5,943 nt of DNA, from assembly GCA_019751475.1 (NCBI GenBank), contig JAIENH010000054.1, positions 1-5,943 on the forward strand, in the 5' to 3' direction. This document shows, piece by piece, positions 1 to 5,713 of this stretch. The first letter of the stretch is position 1; every line of letters begins with the position of its first letter. Both the position numbers and the translations under genes were made by a program. The stretch comes from Cyclobacteriaceae bacterium (GTDB taxonomy: Bacteria > Bacteroidota > Bacteroidia > Cytophagales > Cyclobacteriaceae). The notes under the pieces are model-generated. The model did no database searches, had not been told where the DNA came from, and saw only the letters and a list, made by a program, of their open reading frames with translations.

Positions 1-284
1 TGAAAGAAAAAGACACAACAATATTTGAGACGGTGAGATTGCTTCAGGAAAAAAACTCCTTGTTTTATATCCCTCAAGTTAAAAATCAAAATGGCGGTTT
101 GCCAGTACGTTTTAAAGAGAAACAAATTTCAGATAATGAGTTGGTATTTGAAAATCCGGAACACGATTTTCCTCAAACTATTTCCTATACTAAAATAACG
201 GCAGACTCATTGGTGGCTGAAATTTCAGGTACAAAAAACGGAAAAGAACGCAGGCAAAAATTCCCGATGAAGCGGGTGAAGTAA
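1..284 (+). CDS. DUF6265-like protein, C-terminal part (5' end outside window)
   Basis: The frame is open from the left edge (first whole codon at 3) to a TAA at 282-284, so the gene starts upstream of the window. A GTG at 33 could be read as a start, but the codons before it (KEKDTTIFETV) continue the family pattern, so it is internal. About 93 residues are visible. They carry the features I associate with DUF6265: an acidic stretch followed by a phenylalanine (TTIFE), a strand ending in YIPQV, the motif FENPEHDFPQ, and a final KNGKERRQ segment followed by a basic end. The family is a small beta-rich domain of unknown function, often secreted in Bacteroidota; a signal peptide would lie outside the window. 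The function is unknown. The next gene begins 29 bases downstream on the same strand, so the two may share a transcript. The family assignment rests on remembered motifs. Confidence 0.8.
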   Translation, partial: KEKDTTIFETVRLLQEKNSLFYIPQVKNQNGGLPVRFKEKQISDNELVFENPEHDFPQTISYTKITADSLVAEISGTKNGKERRQKFPMKRVK

Positions 285-313
285 GGGCGTAATACTGGTA
301 ACGATTAAAAACG

Positions 314-742
314 ATGAATTCAGCTATGGCAAAGGAAAATGGTTATGAAGATGTAAAAACTGATACCAAAATAAAGCTCTCGGCTCTTTGGGCTTCTGTT
401 ACCTTTTTCTACATCTACGGTGATTATTTTGAACTCTATGTGCCAGGCAAAGTACAAGGCATAATCGATGGTATTAGTATGCTGAATAGTCCAGTAAAAT
501 TGTTTTCAGCATCATTGCTTTTAACAATTCCTGCCCTAATGGTTTGCTTGGCGGTAATTTTAAAACCATCAATAAACAGACGGTTGAATATCATAGTTGG
601 TATTTTTTTTACCGCAATTATGCTTTTGATAGCGGCAATATCATATTCTGAATGGCGAGTCTTCTACGTTTTTTATGCAATTGTTGAGAGTATACTGACA
701 TCAATCATTGTATGGTATGCTTGGAAGTGGACAAAGAATTAA
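314..742 (+). CDS. DUF6326-like four-helix integral membrane protein
   Basis: This is a complete 142-residue protein, predicted in the inner membrane. Four hydrophobic segments are visible, at about residues 22-42, 64-84, 91-111 and 115-137, separated by short loops. The order of motifs fits the DUF6326 family as I remember it: KIKLSALWASV at the start of helix 1, then YIYGDYFELYVPGK, a KPxxNRRLNII segment before helix 3, and a C-terminal IVWYAWKW. The length is typical for the family. No catalytic residues are evident and the biochemical role is unknown. The start at 314 is preferred, but a second in-frame ATG at 326 is equally possible because neither has a Shine-Dalgarno sequence. It lies 29 bases after the DUF6265-like gene and is followed by a 157-base gap. 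Confidence 0.82.
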   Translation: MNSAMAKENGYEDVKTDTKIKLSALWASVTFFYIYGDYFELYVPGKVQGIIDGISMLNSPVKLFSASLLLTIPALMVCLAVILKPSINRRLNIIVGIFFTAIMLLIAAISYSEWRVFYVFYAIVESILTSIIVWYAWKWTKN

Positions 743-899
743 ACAAGTCAATAGGTATGATAGCTGAGGCTCGAATAAAGACTTGCAAGGATTGCCGGTT
801 TAGTTTATTTAGGCCTTGGAAGAAAAACTTTTATATATTGTCTGAAAAGTAGAAACATATCATCTGCCTTCTGCGTATAGGTGTAAAAGCCTACTGCAC

Positions 900-1229
900 A
901 TGATTGGATATATGGGTGAATTCGAGGAGTTAGTTCTCCTCACCATTGCCGTTCTCAATGAAAGCGCTTATGGTGTTTCCATCAAAGAGGATATTGAACA
1001 GCGAACGGATCGATCCATCAGCATCGGTTCACTGCACTCTACTATTACACGGTTAGAAGAGAAGGGATTCATTACCTCCTGGCTGGGTGACCCTACGCAA
1101 GAACGGGGTGGAAGGAGAAAGCGTTATTTCCAATTAACCAATCAGGGTAAAGTGGCTCTTCGCAATGTGAAAACGTTGCGCGATGAACTTTGGAATCTTT
1201 CAAAAGTGACCCTGGCGTTTTCTGCATGA
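900..1229 (+). CDS. PadR-family winged-helix transcriptional regulator
   Basis: This 109-residue protein is a DNA-binding repressor of the PadR family, acting in the cytoplasm. The winged helix-turn-helix covers about residues 8-82. Diagnostic stretches are GEFEELVLLTIAVL (helix 1), AYGVSIKEDIE (helix 2), SIGSLHSTITRLEEKGF (recognition helix and turn) and the wing with ERGGRRKRYFQLT. A short C-terminal helix (residues 83-100) would form the dimer interface. This short form with an LGEFEELVLL-type start is the version usually found next to prefix-domain permeases in Bacteroidota. Its stop codon overlaps the permease start as ATGA (1226-1229), so the two genes are probably translationally coupled, and the permease is the likely target of regulation. 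The start at 900 keeps the usual few residues before GEFEE; ATG at 912 is possible but would shorten the N-terminus. The effector ligand is not known. No clear Shine-Dalgarno or PadR-type operator was found upstream. Confidence 0.93.
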   Translation: MIGYMGEFEELVLLTIAVLNESAYGVSIKEDIEQRTDRSISIGSLHSTITRLEEKGFITSWLGDPTQERGGRRKRYFQLTNQGKVALRNVKTLRDELWNLSKVTLAFSA

Positions 1230-3082
1230 AAGGAATAGAACCACCCAGGCTGGCACAAAAAATCTTTGAGTGGTTTTGTAGCGATGCGGCTGTAGAAGAC
1301 TTGCGTGGTGACATAGAAGAATTGTTCTATGTCAATCTTGGAAAGATGTCTGTGCGCAAAGCCAAATCTCTCTATTGGCTTCACACACTATCACTTGTTA
1401 CTTCCTATGCAGTTCGGAAAAGAAAAAGACGAAAGAATAAATTCTCCTCAACAGAATATACCATGGACATGCTAAAAAGTTACTTCCTCATTGCAACACG
1501 CAGCTTAGCAAAGCATAAGTTCTTTACCATTATCAATGTACTGGGCTTGGCCACTGGTATGTCCATTAGTTTGTTGCTGATTACTCTGATTACGTTTGTA
1601 ACAACCTATGATGACTTTCATGTAAACAAAGATCGAATCTACAGAGTCATTTCAAAAACGAATGTTCTGAATAATAGGGAGTTTGCAAGAACACCACTTC
1701 CCTTAGCTGAAAACCTACAAAGTGAGTATCCTGGTATTGAAGAAGTCATCAGAATCAGCAGTGACCTATCGGGCGAAGCAGAGTTTGATGGCAAGCAAAT
1801 TCCGATGGAAGGTTTTTTTGTTGATTCTCATTTCTTGAATGTGTTTTCGTTTCCCCTTTTAAAGGGAAACATAACAACAGCGCTTGAGAAGCCTCAAAGC
1901 ATGATTATTACGGAAGAAGGAGCCCAACGCATGTTTGGTACTGAGGACCCAATGGGCAAAGTCATCAATCTTAAAAAATTTGGTGACTTTGAAGTAACTG
2001 GTGTCTTAAAACAACTTCCTAAAAACTCGCATATTCAGTTTGAGCTATTGGTACCGTTTCAGGCGCTTGAAATTTCCAAAAGCTCCCAAAAATTTATTGC
2101 TTCGGATGAAAAATGGTCAGATTTGAACATCTACACATACCTGCTTCTGCCCAAAACTTTTTCAGAAGATGAGCCAGAACGCATTGGTACCTTTCTCGAT
2201 AAAATTGCTAAAAAAGTATATTCAAAAAACTCAGAATTTGTGGCTTCTTTCAAGCTACAACCCTTATCAGATATTGTTCCTGGAAATGACTTAGCATTGG
2301 AGATTGGTCAGTCATGGGACACGCTCAGTTTTATCGTGTTTGGCATACTCACTTTGCTCATATTATTACCTGCCTGTTTCAATTATGCAAATATTTCAAT
2401 TTCAAGGGCGCTAAAACGTTCAAAGGAGATAGGGCTAAGAAAGGTAGTGGGGGGACAACGAAACCAGATTTTTCTCCAGTTCATTCTTGAAACCGTTATT
2501 GTTACGCTACTGGCATTAGGTTTAGCATACGTGTTTTTCGTCATCATCCGAAATGAATTTATACCAGTGGTCGTTGATTCTTTAATTTTAGATCTCACAC
2601 CAAGAGCTATTACGATACTCTACTTTGTTGGCTTTGCAATTTTTGTTGGATTCGTAGCCGGAGCTGTACCTGCACTCTTTTTCGCAAAACTTAATCCTAT
2701 TCAAGCCTTAAAGAGTAAATCCTCTTCCAAAGCCTCGGGGGGATCTATGATACGAAAGGCGCTTATCGTTGGACAATTTGCTTTATCGTTAGGGTTTATT
2801 ATGGCTGTTACCATCACCATTAAGCAACATGCTGCTACATTAAACTACAATTTCGGCTTTGACCAGGAGAATATCCTGGATGTTGAACTTCAGGGAGTAG
2901 ATCCGAATATCTTCAGAAATGAATTTTCAAAACTGTCTTCGGTTCAATCTATTTCCATGTCGTCTAACATCATGGGAGCGTCAAACCCAACAAGAGTTTG
3001 GATTCAGAAGCCCGAAGGCAAGGATTCCACTGATGTGTGCAAATGTTTGTTGATCACAACTACCTATCTAACCTCAATTTAA
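1226..3082 (+). CDS. ABC-type FtsX/MacB-like permease with prefix domain, N-terminal part (frameshifted gene)
   Basis: This is the first part of a large transporter permease, read until the frame is lost. The ATG at 1226 is chosen because it overlaps the PadR stop as ATGA and gives MKGIEPPRLAQKIFEWFC, the usual start of the permease prefix domain. An ATG at 1190 in the same frame would only add 12 residues lying under PadR. Domains: prefix domain (about residues 1-65), linker, first transmembrane helix (about 100-128) preceded by LKSYFLIATRSLAKHKFFT, extracytoplasmic MacB-type domain (about 130-365), a FtsX core with helices near 366-386, 416-443 and 464-485 containing SKEIGLRKVVGG, and then the first helix of the second half (about 512-530). 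After Asp603-Val604 the frame departs from the family and ends with 14 unrelated codons. The intact gene (1226-3858) would encode about 876 residues. Such permeases pair with an ATPase to move substrates or act on envelope proteins. No ATPase gene is in this window and the substrate is unknown. Confidence 0.88.
   Translation: MKGIEPPRLAQKIFEWFCSDAAVEDLRGDIEELFYVNLGKMSVRKAKSLYWLHTLSLVTSYAVRKRKRRKNKFSSTEYTMDMLKSYFLIATRSLAKHKFFTIINVLGLATGMSISLLLITLITFVTTYDDFHVNKDRIYRVISKTNVLNNREFARTPLPLAENLQSEYPGIEEVIRISSDLSGEAEFDGKQIPMEGFFVDSHFLNVFSFPLLKGNITTALEKPQSMIITEEGAQRMFGTEDPMGKVINLKKFGDFEVTGVLKQLPKNSHIQFELLVPFQALEISKSSQKFIASDEKWSDLNIYTYLLLPKTFSEDEPERIGTFLDKIAKKVYSKNSEFVASFKLQPLSDIVPGNDLALEIGQSWDTLSFIVFGILTLLILLPACFNYANISISRALKRSKEIGLRKVVGGQRNQIFLQFILETVIVTLLALGLAYVFFVIIRNEFIPVVVDSLILDLTPRAITILYFVGFAIFVGFVAGAVPALFFAKLNPIQALKSKSSSKASGGSMIRKALIVGQFALSLGFIMAVTITIKQHAATLNYNFGFDQENILDVELQGVDPNIFRNEFSKLSSVQSISMSSNIMGASNPTRVWIQKPEGKDSTDVCKCLLITTTYLTSI
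3034..3043 (+). other. Frameshift site in the permease gene, at a (TG)3 tract
   Basis: The upstream frame reads GAT GTG TGC AAA and loses family similarity, while the continuing frame reads GTG CAA ATG TTT. The three TG units occupy 3034-3039. Removing one TG gives GAT GTG CAA ATG TTT GTT GAT (D-V-Q-M-F-V-D), which joins both halves without losing a residue and produces an 876-residue protein. A one-base deletion in the same spot would also restore the frame (877 residues). The downstream frame has a TGA at 3031-3033, so the break must lie between there and the upstream frame's stop at 3080-3082. No X-XXY-YYZ slippery heptamer is present. It could be a real mutation or a sequencing error. Confidence 0.85.
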
Positions 3083-3858
3083 AATTAGTAGCTGGAAAGC
3101 ATTTTCCTGATCAGCGTGAAGGTCGAGAGCAATTCGTTATTGTGAATGAAGAATTTCTAAAGAAGTTTGAAATAACAAGCCCTGTGGATGCTCTGGGTGA
3201 AACGATTCTTGTTCCTGGTGCCGGAGAACTGATAATTATCGGAGTAACAAAGAACTTTCATTACACAGATTTGAAAATGCAGATCCAAGGTTTCTTTTTT
3301 CGATATGACCCTAACATGTTTAACTACGCAAATCTGAAGGTTACGTCAAGCGACATGCACGCAACGCTTGCCAATATGGAGACTGTTTGGAAATCCATTG
3401 GAGGAGAGAAGAAATTCATAGCCCGTTTTTTCGATGACGAAATTGAAGATGCTTATGCTGAATACTATTCCACCATCAAGATTTATGCGTTCCTTGGTTT
3501 CCTCGCAATTTCCATTTCGTGCCTAGGTCTATTAGGTATGGTTGTGTACACAACTGAAACGCGCATTAAGGAAATTGGTGTGCGGAAAGTAATGGGTGCA
3601 TCAACGTCTACAATAGCCATGCTTCTTTCCAAGGATTATTTGAAGCTAATGCTTGTTGCAGCCCTAATAGCCACACCTATTACCTATTTCTTCTTTGATA
3701 CAGTGTTGTTTAGCGAGCATTCCTATAAAATAGCAATTGGTGCATTAGAGATTGTCGCAAGTATTCTCATTATGTTTTTATTGGGGATAGGAACTATTCT
3801 ATCGCAAACCCTAAAGGCTTCCAGGGCAAACCCTGTAGATACATTGCGCTACGAATAA
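3037..3858 (+). CDS. ABC-type FtsX/MacB-like permease, C-terminal part (frameshifted gene)
   Basis: This is the second half of the same permease in the -1 frame. The first codon here is a GTG (3037), with an ATG two codons later (3043). Neither is likely to be a natural start, since the frame simply continues the upstream protein. About 270 residues hold the rest of the second extracytoplasmic domain (VDHNYLSNLNLKLVAGKHFP, then VIVNEEF and VTKNFHYTDLK) and the second FtsX core, with helices near 150-172, 203-220 and 232-257. The motif TRIKEIGVRKVMGAS (about 176-190) repeats the SKEIGLRKVVGG motif of the first half, which shows the internal duplication of this family. The C-terminus ASRANPVDTLRYE is the typical ending. 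Without the upstream part this fragment lacks the first core, so both pieces are probably inactive unless the frameshift is an assembly error or is bypassed. The next frame begins two bases after the stop. Confidence 0.88.
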   Translation: MQMFVDHNYLSNLNLKLVAGKHFPDQREGREQFVIVNEEFLKKFEITSPVDALGETILVPGAGELIIIGVTKNFHYTDLKMQIQGFFFRYDPNMFNYANLKVTSSDMHATLANMETVWKSIGGEKKFIARFFDDEIEDAYAEYYSTIKIYAFLGFLAISISCLGLLGMVVYTTETRIKEIGVRKVMGASTSTIAMLLSKDYLKLMLVAALIATPITYFFFDTVLFSEHSYKIAIGALEIVASILIMFLLGIGTILSQTLKASRANPVDTLRYE

Positions 3859-3860
3859 GA

Positions 3861-4142
3861 ATGAGAAAGACAAATTCAAGTCGAGAAAAAGAAATCTTAA
3901 ATAGTGCATTTGGTCATCTCTACTTGAATTATTTAAGTCAGGCCGCCTACCCAGTTTATATTTTGCACATGGCGTTTTTGTATCTTGGGTCGATGCTCAT
4001 CTTCTCCACCAGTCTGCCGTTACCATTTCAATTTTTTCTACTGGTGCTCTTTACCTTGGCGGGAAGTTTGGGTACGTTCGAATTGGTTCGCAGGGTGAAA
4101 GTGTTGCGATTTTTGTTTGGGGTTGTTGAACGTAAAAAGTAA
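3861..4142 (+). pseudogene. Acyltransferase-3-type membrane protein, C-terminal remnant
   Basis: The 93-codon frame resembles only the last part of the acyltransferase family 3 (the large membrane O-acyltransferase group that includes OpgC-type and OafA-type enzymes). The visible signature is LYLNYLSQAAYPVYILHM at about residues 20-37, followed by two hydrophobic helices (about 27-48 and 53-75) and the usual family ending LVRRVKVLRFLFG. Full-length members have roughly 350-400 residues and about ten helices, and the N-terminal catalytic histidine region is missing here. The first 12 or so residues (MRKTNSSREKEI) do not look like the family, and the sequence before them is the end of the permease. 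The simplest reading is that a deletion or rearrangement removed the 5' three quarters of the gene and joined the rest to the permease end. A short expressed two-helix protein, translationally coupled to the permease (2-base gap), cannot be excluded. Confidence 0.72.
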
Positions 4143-4253
4143 GGGCGAAGCAAGTTTGCACGTTTGCGTGAACTTAACCGGATTAAAGAGGCCAGTTGCA
4201 GTTAAAACACTCAAAAAGACTATTTCCGCCTCGTTATATTGAATTTCAAACTT

Positions 4254-4276
4254 TATTTATTGTTTATCAATAAATA
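4254..4276. repeat. Inverted repeat 1 upstream of the DUF2975-Xre unit (possible operator)
   Basis: Perfect 9-base arms, TATTTATTG (4254-4262) and CAATAAATA (4268-4276), are separated by 5 bases. The whole element is A/T-rich and has no T-tract that would make it a convincing terminator. It covers the candidate -33 TTG at 4260-4262 and lies directly beside a second palindrome, with centres about 24 bases apart. Confidence 0.5.
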
Positions 4277-4290
4277 TTAATTGACATTTG
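4260..4290 (+). promoter_or_regulatory. Candidate Bacteroidota-type promoter for the DUF2975-Xre unit
   Basis: A TTG at 4260-4262 is followed after 20 bases by GACATTTG (4283-4290). This matches the Bacteroidota -7 consensus TAnnTTTG at five of its six fixed positions. Transcription would start near 4297, leaving a short leader before the ATG at 4310 or 4319. The spacing fits the known promoter type, but the match is imperfect and rests on inspection only. Confidence 0.45.
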
Positions 4291-4301
4291 TGGGTCAATT
4301 A
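4278..4301. promoter_or_regulatory. Inverted repeat 2, likely operator of the Xre regulator
   Basis: Perfect 8-base arms, TAATTGAC (4278-4285) and GTCAATTA (4294-4301), flank an 8-base spacer. The element overlaps the candidate -7 box and start site, so a dimeric protein bound here would block RNA polymerase. The unit it precedes encodes an Xre-type helix-turn-helix protein, a class that commonly binds palindromes of this size and controls its own promoter. Binding is inferred, not shown. Confidence 0.55.
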
Positions 4302-4309
4302 TAAAGAAG

Positions 4310-4849
4310 ATGCACAATATGAAAACGAGAACACAAACGATTTTAACGGTCATGCACGTGCTGGCCTGGATTGCGTTTATCGGCCTTGCTATCGAAGCCG
4401 GGGCGATTTTGACTTCTTATGGAGTCAGTTGGGTTCACCCGTTGGCAGCTAAAGACTTGTACCGCGGCATGGATCTCTACGACTTGAGTAAGTATGACTT
4501 TTGGCTGTATACGCAGATGGTGTCATACATCGTGGCGTTGCTGGTAATAAAAGCCTATGCTATTTATCTCCTTATCAAAATTATGATGAAGGTGAAGCTA
4601 CAAAGCCCGTTCACAGCAAAGACAGCAAGCCGATTGGAAACCATCAGTTATGTGTTGCTTGGGGGCGCTATAATCTCAATTATATGTAATGCAGAAACCC
4701 GCTGGTTGCAAAAGCGAATGCAATTTGACATCCGCTGGATTGGTGAAAATGTCGGTGAATTTTTATTTATGGCTGGATTCGTGTTTATCCTCTCGCAGGT
4801 GTTTAAGCGTGGTGTGGAGTTGCAGTCGGAAAACGAACTAACGGTATAG
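4310..4849 (+). CDS. DUF2975 family integral membrane protein
   Basis: This 179-residue protein has four predicted membrane helices, at about residues 11-34, 66-92, 109-127 and 145-166. It fits DUF2975: a long first loop between helices 1 and 2, the segment LQSPFTAKTASRLETISY before helix 3 (the family's conserved 'PF' region), and a C-terminal tail LQSENELTV, which corresponds to the conserved ending LQ-x-E-x-DLTV. In many bacteria this protein is encoded directly before a small Xre regulator, as here (4-base gap). It may act as a membrane sensor or partner of that regulator, but no biochemical role is established. ATG at 4310 and ATG at 4319 (MKTRTQT) are both possible starts; the second gives a more typical basic N-terminus and a longer leader. 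Base composition is somewhat richer in G and C than in the genes before 900. Confidence 0.88.
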   Translation: MHNMKTRTQTILTVMHVLAWIAFIGLAIEAGAILTSYGVSWVHPLAAKDLYRGMDLYDLSKYDFWLYTQMVSYIVALLVIKAYAIYLLIKIMMKVKLQSPFTAKTASRLETISYVLLGGAIISIICNAETRWLQKRMQFDIRWIGENVGEFLFMAGFVFILSQVFKRGVELQSENELTV

Positions 4850-4853
4850 CGCC

Positions 4854-5060
4854 ATGCCCATTATTGTAAACGTAGATGTGATGATGGCCAAGCGCAAAAT
4901 GTCGCTGAACGAGCTCTCGCAGAAAGTAGATATCACGCTCGCAAACCTGTCGATACTCAAAACCGGAAAAGCGAAAGCCGTGCGCTTCAACACACTGGAA
5001 GCCATTTGCAAAGCCCTCGACTGCCAGCCAGGCGATGTGCTGGAATATAGAAGGGAGTGA
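4854..5060 (+). CDS. Small Xre/Cro-C1-type helix-turn-helix regulator (YozG-like)
   Basis: This 68-residue protein consists almost entirely of one Cro/C1-type DNA-binding domain. After the start strand MPIIVNVDVMMAKRKM come SLNELSQKVDIT (helices 1-2), LANLSILKTGKAKAVRF (recognition helix and the following turn), TLEAICKALDCQPGDVLEY (helices 4-5) and a short basic end. The pattern 'LSILKTGKAKAVRFxTLEAICKALDCQPGD' is characteristic of the small regulators that follow DUF2975 genes, such as YozG of Bacillus. It starts 4 bases after the DUF2975 stop, so the two are co-transcribed and probably translationally coupled. Its likely targets are the palindromes at 4254-4301 before its own operon (inference). 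There is no additional sensing domain, so any signal would have to come through a partner such as the DUF2975 protein. Confidence 0.92.
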   Translation: MPIIVNVDVMMAKRKMSLNELSQKVDITLANLSILKTGKAKAVRFNTLEAICKALDCQPGDVLEYRRE

Positions 5061-5082
5061 CTGACCCTATGCTAATCTTATA

Positions 5083-5098
5083 AAGTAAACCCTTACTT
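5083..5098. repeat. Small hairpin between convergent genes
   Basis: AAGTAA (5083-5088) and TTACTT (5093-5098) form a perfect 6-base stem with a 4-base loop ACCC in the 53-base gap between the Xre gene and the facing minus-strand gene. The stem is weak and has no T-tract, so it is at best a minor bidirectional transcription stop. Confidence 0.25.
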
Positions 5099-5110
5099 CC
5101 AGCACACAGC

Positions 5111-5131
5111 CAATCACACCTTCGGTGATTG
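5111..5131 (-). terminator. Hairpin across the stop codon of the minus-strand gene
   Basis: CAAT and CACC on the left pair with GGTG and ATTG on the right (8 pairs, a 2-base bulge and a TTC loop). The structure spans the TGA at 5114-5116 of the 151-residue membrane protein. It is not followed by a T-run on either strand, so it is not a classic intrinsic terminator. It may limit read-through between the convergent genes. Confidence 0.25.
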
Positions 5132-5569
5132 ACTGGAACGGAAATGAGGAAGCAGGAGAATGACCGGGGGAAAAAACAAAATCGTCATCATCGCCACCGA
5201 TATGAGATAACTCCAGGCACTCGTGTAGTACGCAATCATGGCGCCACCCAATGGCCAAAATATGCCAATGAGGATAATCGCTCCGAATGCCCATGCCTCC
5301 TTCTTAGCAAGTGAGTATTTCGTTATGAGAAAAACCAAAATCATAGTAAGGGCACTTAACCAGGAGAATAACAGGAAGGCAAGTGTGAATGCCGGCTTTG
5401 CGGCATCTGGTAATTCAGGATTTCCATACAAGTCCACCCAGATCATTCTGTCCAGTGCATGCCATGGGTCCAGCCCCACAAAAAATATGGACAACAGGCA
5501 AACGAATGTACCTAGAAGTGTAGCTGCCTTTAAGTACGCTATGGTTCGACTAAATACTGTTTCTGACAT
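5114..5569 (-). CDS. Hypothetical four-helix membrane protein
   Basis: I do not recognise a named family. The 151-residue product has four hydrophobic segments, at about residues 14-34, 60-84, 93-115 and 119-141. A longer polar loop between helices 1 and 2 contains GLDPWHALDRMIWVDLYGN. The loop between helices 2 and 3 is basic (KYSLAKKEAW), which would place it in the cytoplasm. The end of helix 3 reads WPLGGAMIAYYTSAW, a glycine-rich turn. Reading-frame quality is good on this strand, and the overlapping plus-strand frames lack any recognisable protein pattern. The ATG at 5569 is preceded by a weak AGG. It is the second of two same-strand membrane-protein genes, separated by 144 bases of repeat sequence, and converges with the Xre gene. 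A small integral membrane protein of unknown role is all that can be supported. Confidence 0.75.
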   Translation of the reverse strand: MSETVFSRTIAYLKAATLLGTFVCLLSIFFVGLDPWHALDRMIWVDLYGNPELPDAAKPAFTLAFLLFSWLSALTMILVFLITKYSLAKKEAWAFGAIILIGIFWPLGGAMIAYYTSAWSYLISVAMMTILFFPPVILLLPHFRSSQSPKV

Positions 5570-5603
5570 ATGCCTATCGCACTAAGGGTCTGATCGTTTC
5601 CGG

Positions 5604-5701
5604 CAAGGGATTGGAGGGGCTTGGTCACGCCTCGGGCGTGACGGTAGCGAAGCGCACCCCCGCAAAGCCCGACCCCGCCTGGCGTTTCGCGGGGCGGGGT
5701 G
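5604..5701. repeat. GC-rich dispersed hairpin repeat (REP-like intergenic element)
   Basis: This stretch is much richer in G and C than its surroundings and contains nested inverted repeats. The central stem is GTCACGCC (5624-5631) with GGCGTGAC (5635-5642), 8 pairs around a 3-base loop. A second stem is ACCCCGCC (5672-5679) with GGCGGGGT (5693-5700), with an inner GCG-TTT-CGC. GGGCTT (5617-5622) can pair with AAGCCC (5665-5670), enclosing the central hairpin. Read on the minus strand the order is GGGTCGGGCTTTGCGG, hairpin, then CCTCCAATCCCTTGCC. I recall the arrangement GGGCTTT, hairpin, CAATCCCT from elements scattered between genes of Bacteroidota. The family assignment is from memory; the inverted repeats are visible directly. 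Confidence 0.65.
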
Positions 5702-5713
5702 CCGCCAAAAATC

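Noticed and set aside
279..289. An 11-base repeat AAGTAAGGGCG spanning two stop codons (279-289 and 4137-4147)
   Set aside because: A few 11-base matches are expected by chance in a window of this size, and the flanks do not match.
743..899. Promoter or PadR operator before the PadR gene
   Set aside because: TATATTG near 833-839 is one base short of the -7 consensus, and no ATGT-N8-ACAT type palindrome is visible. The palindrome CTTGCAAG (782-789) is too short to call.
1190..1225. Upstream ATG at 1190 as the permease start
   Set aside because: It would lie under the PadR C-terminus and add residues not seen in the family. The ATGA overlap at 1226 gives the expected N-terminus.
3030..3060. 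Programmed -1 ribosomal frameshift in the permease
   Set aside because: There is no slippery heptamer in the correct phase and no obvious strong stem just downstream. A TG gain explains the break more simply.
5238..5585. Plus-strand frame of 115 codons opposite the 151-residue membrane protein
   Set aside because: The minus-strand frame shows four well-formed membrane helices. The plus-strand product has no domain-like pattern and is a shadow.
5604..5701. CRISPR array or insertion sequence end
   Set aside because: There is no repeat-spacer periodicity, no transposase frame and no target-site duplication. The stretch is a single set of nested hairpins.
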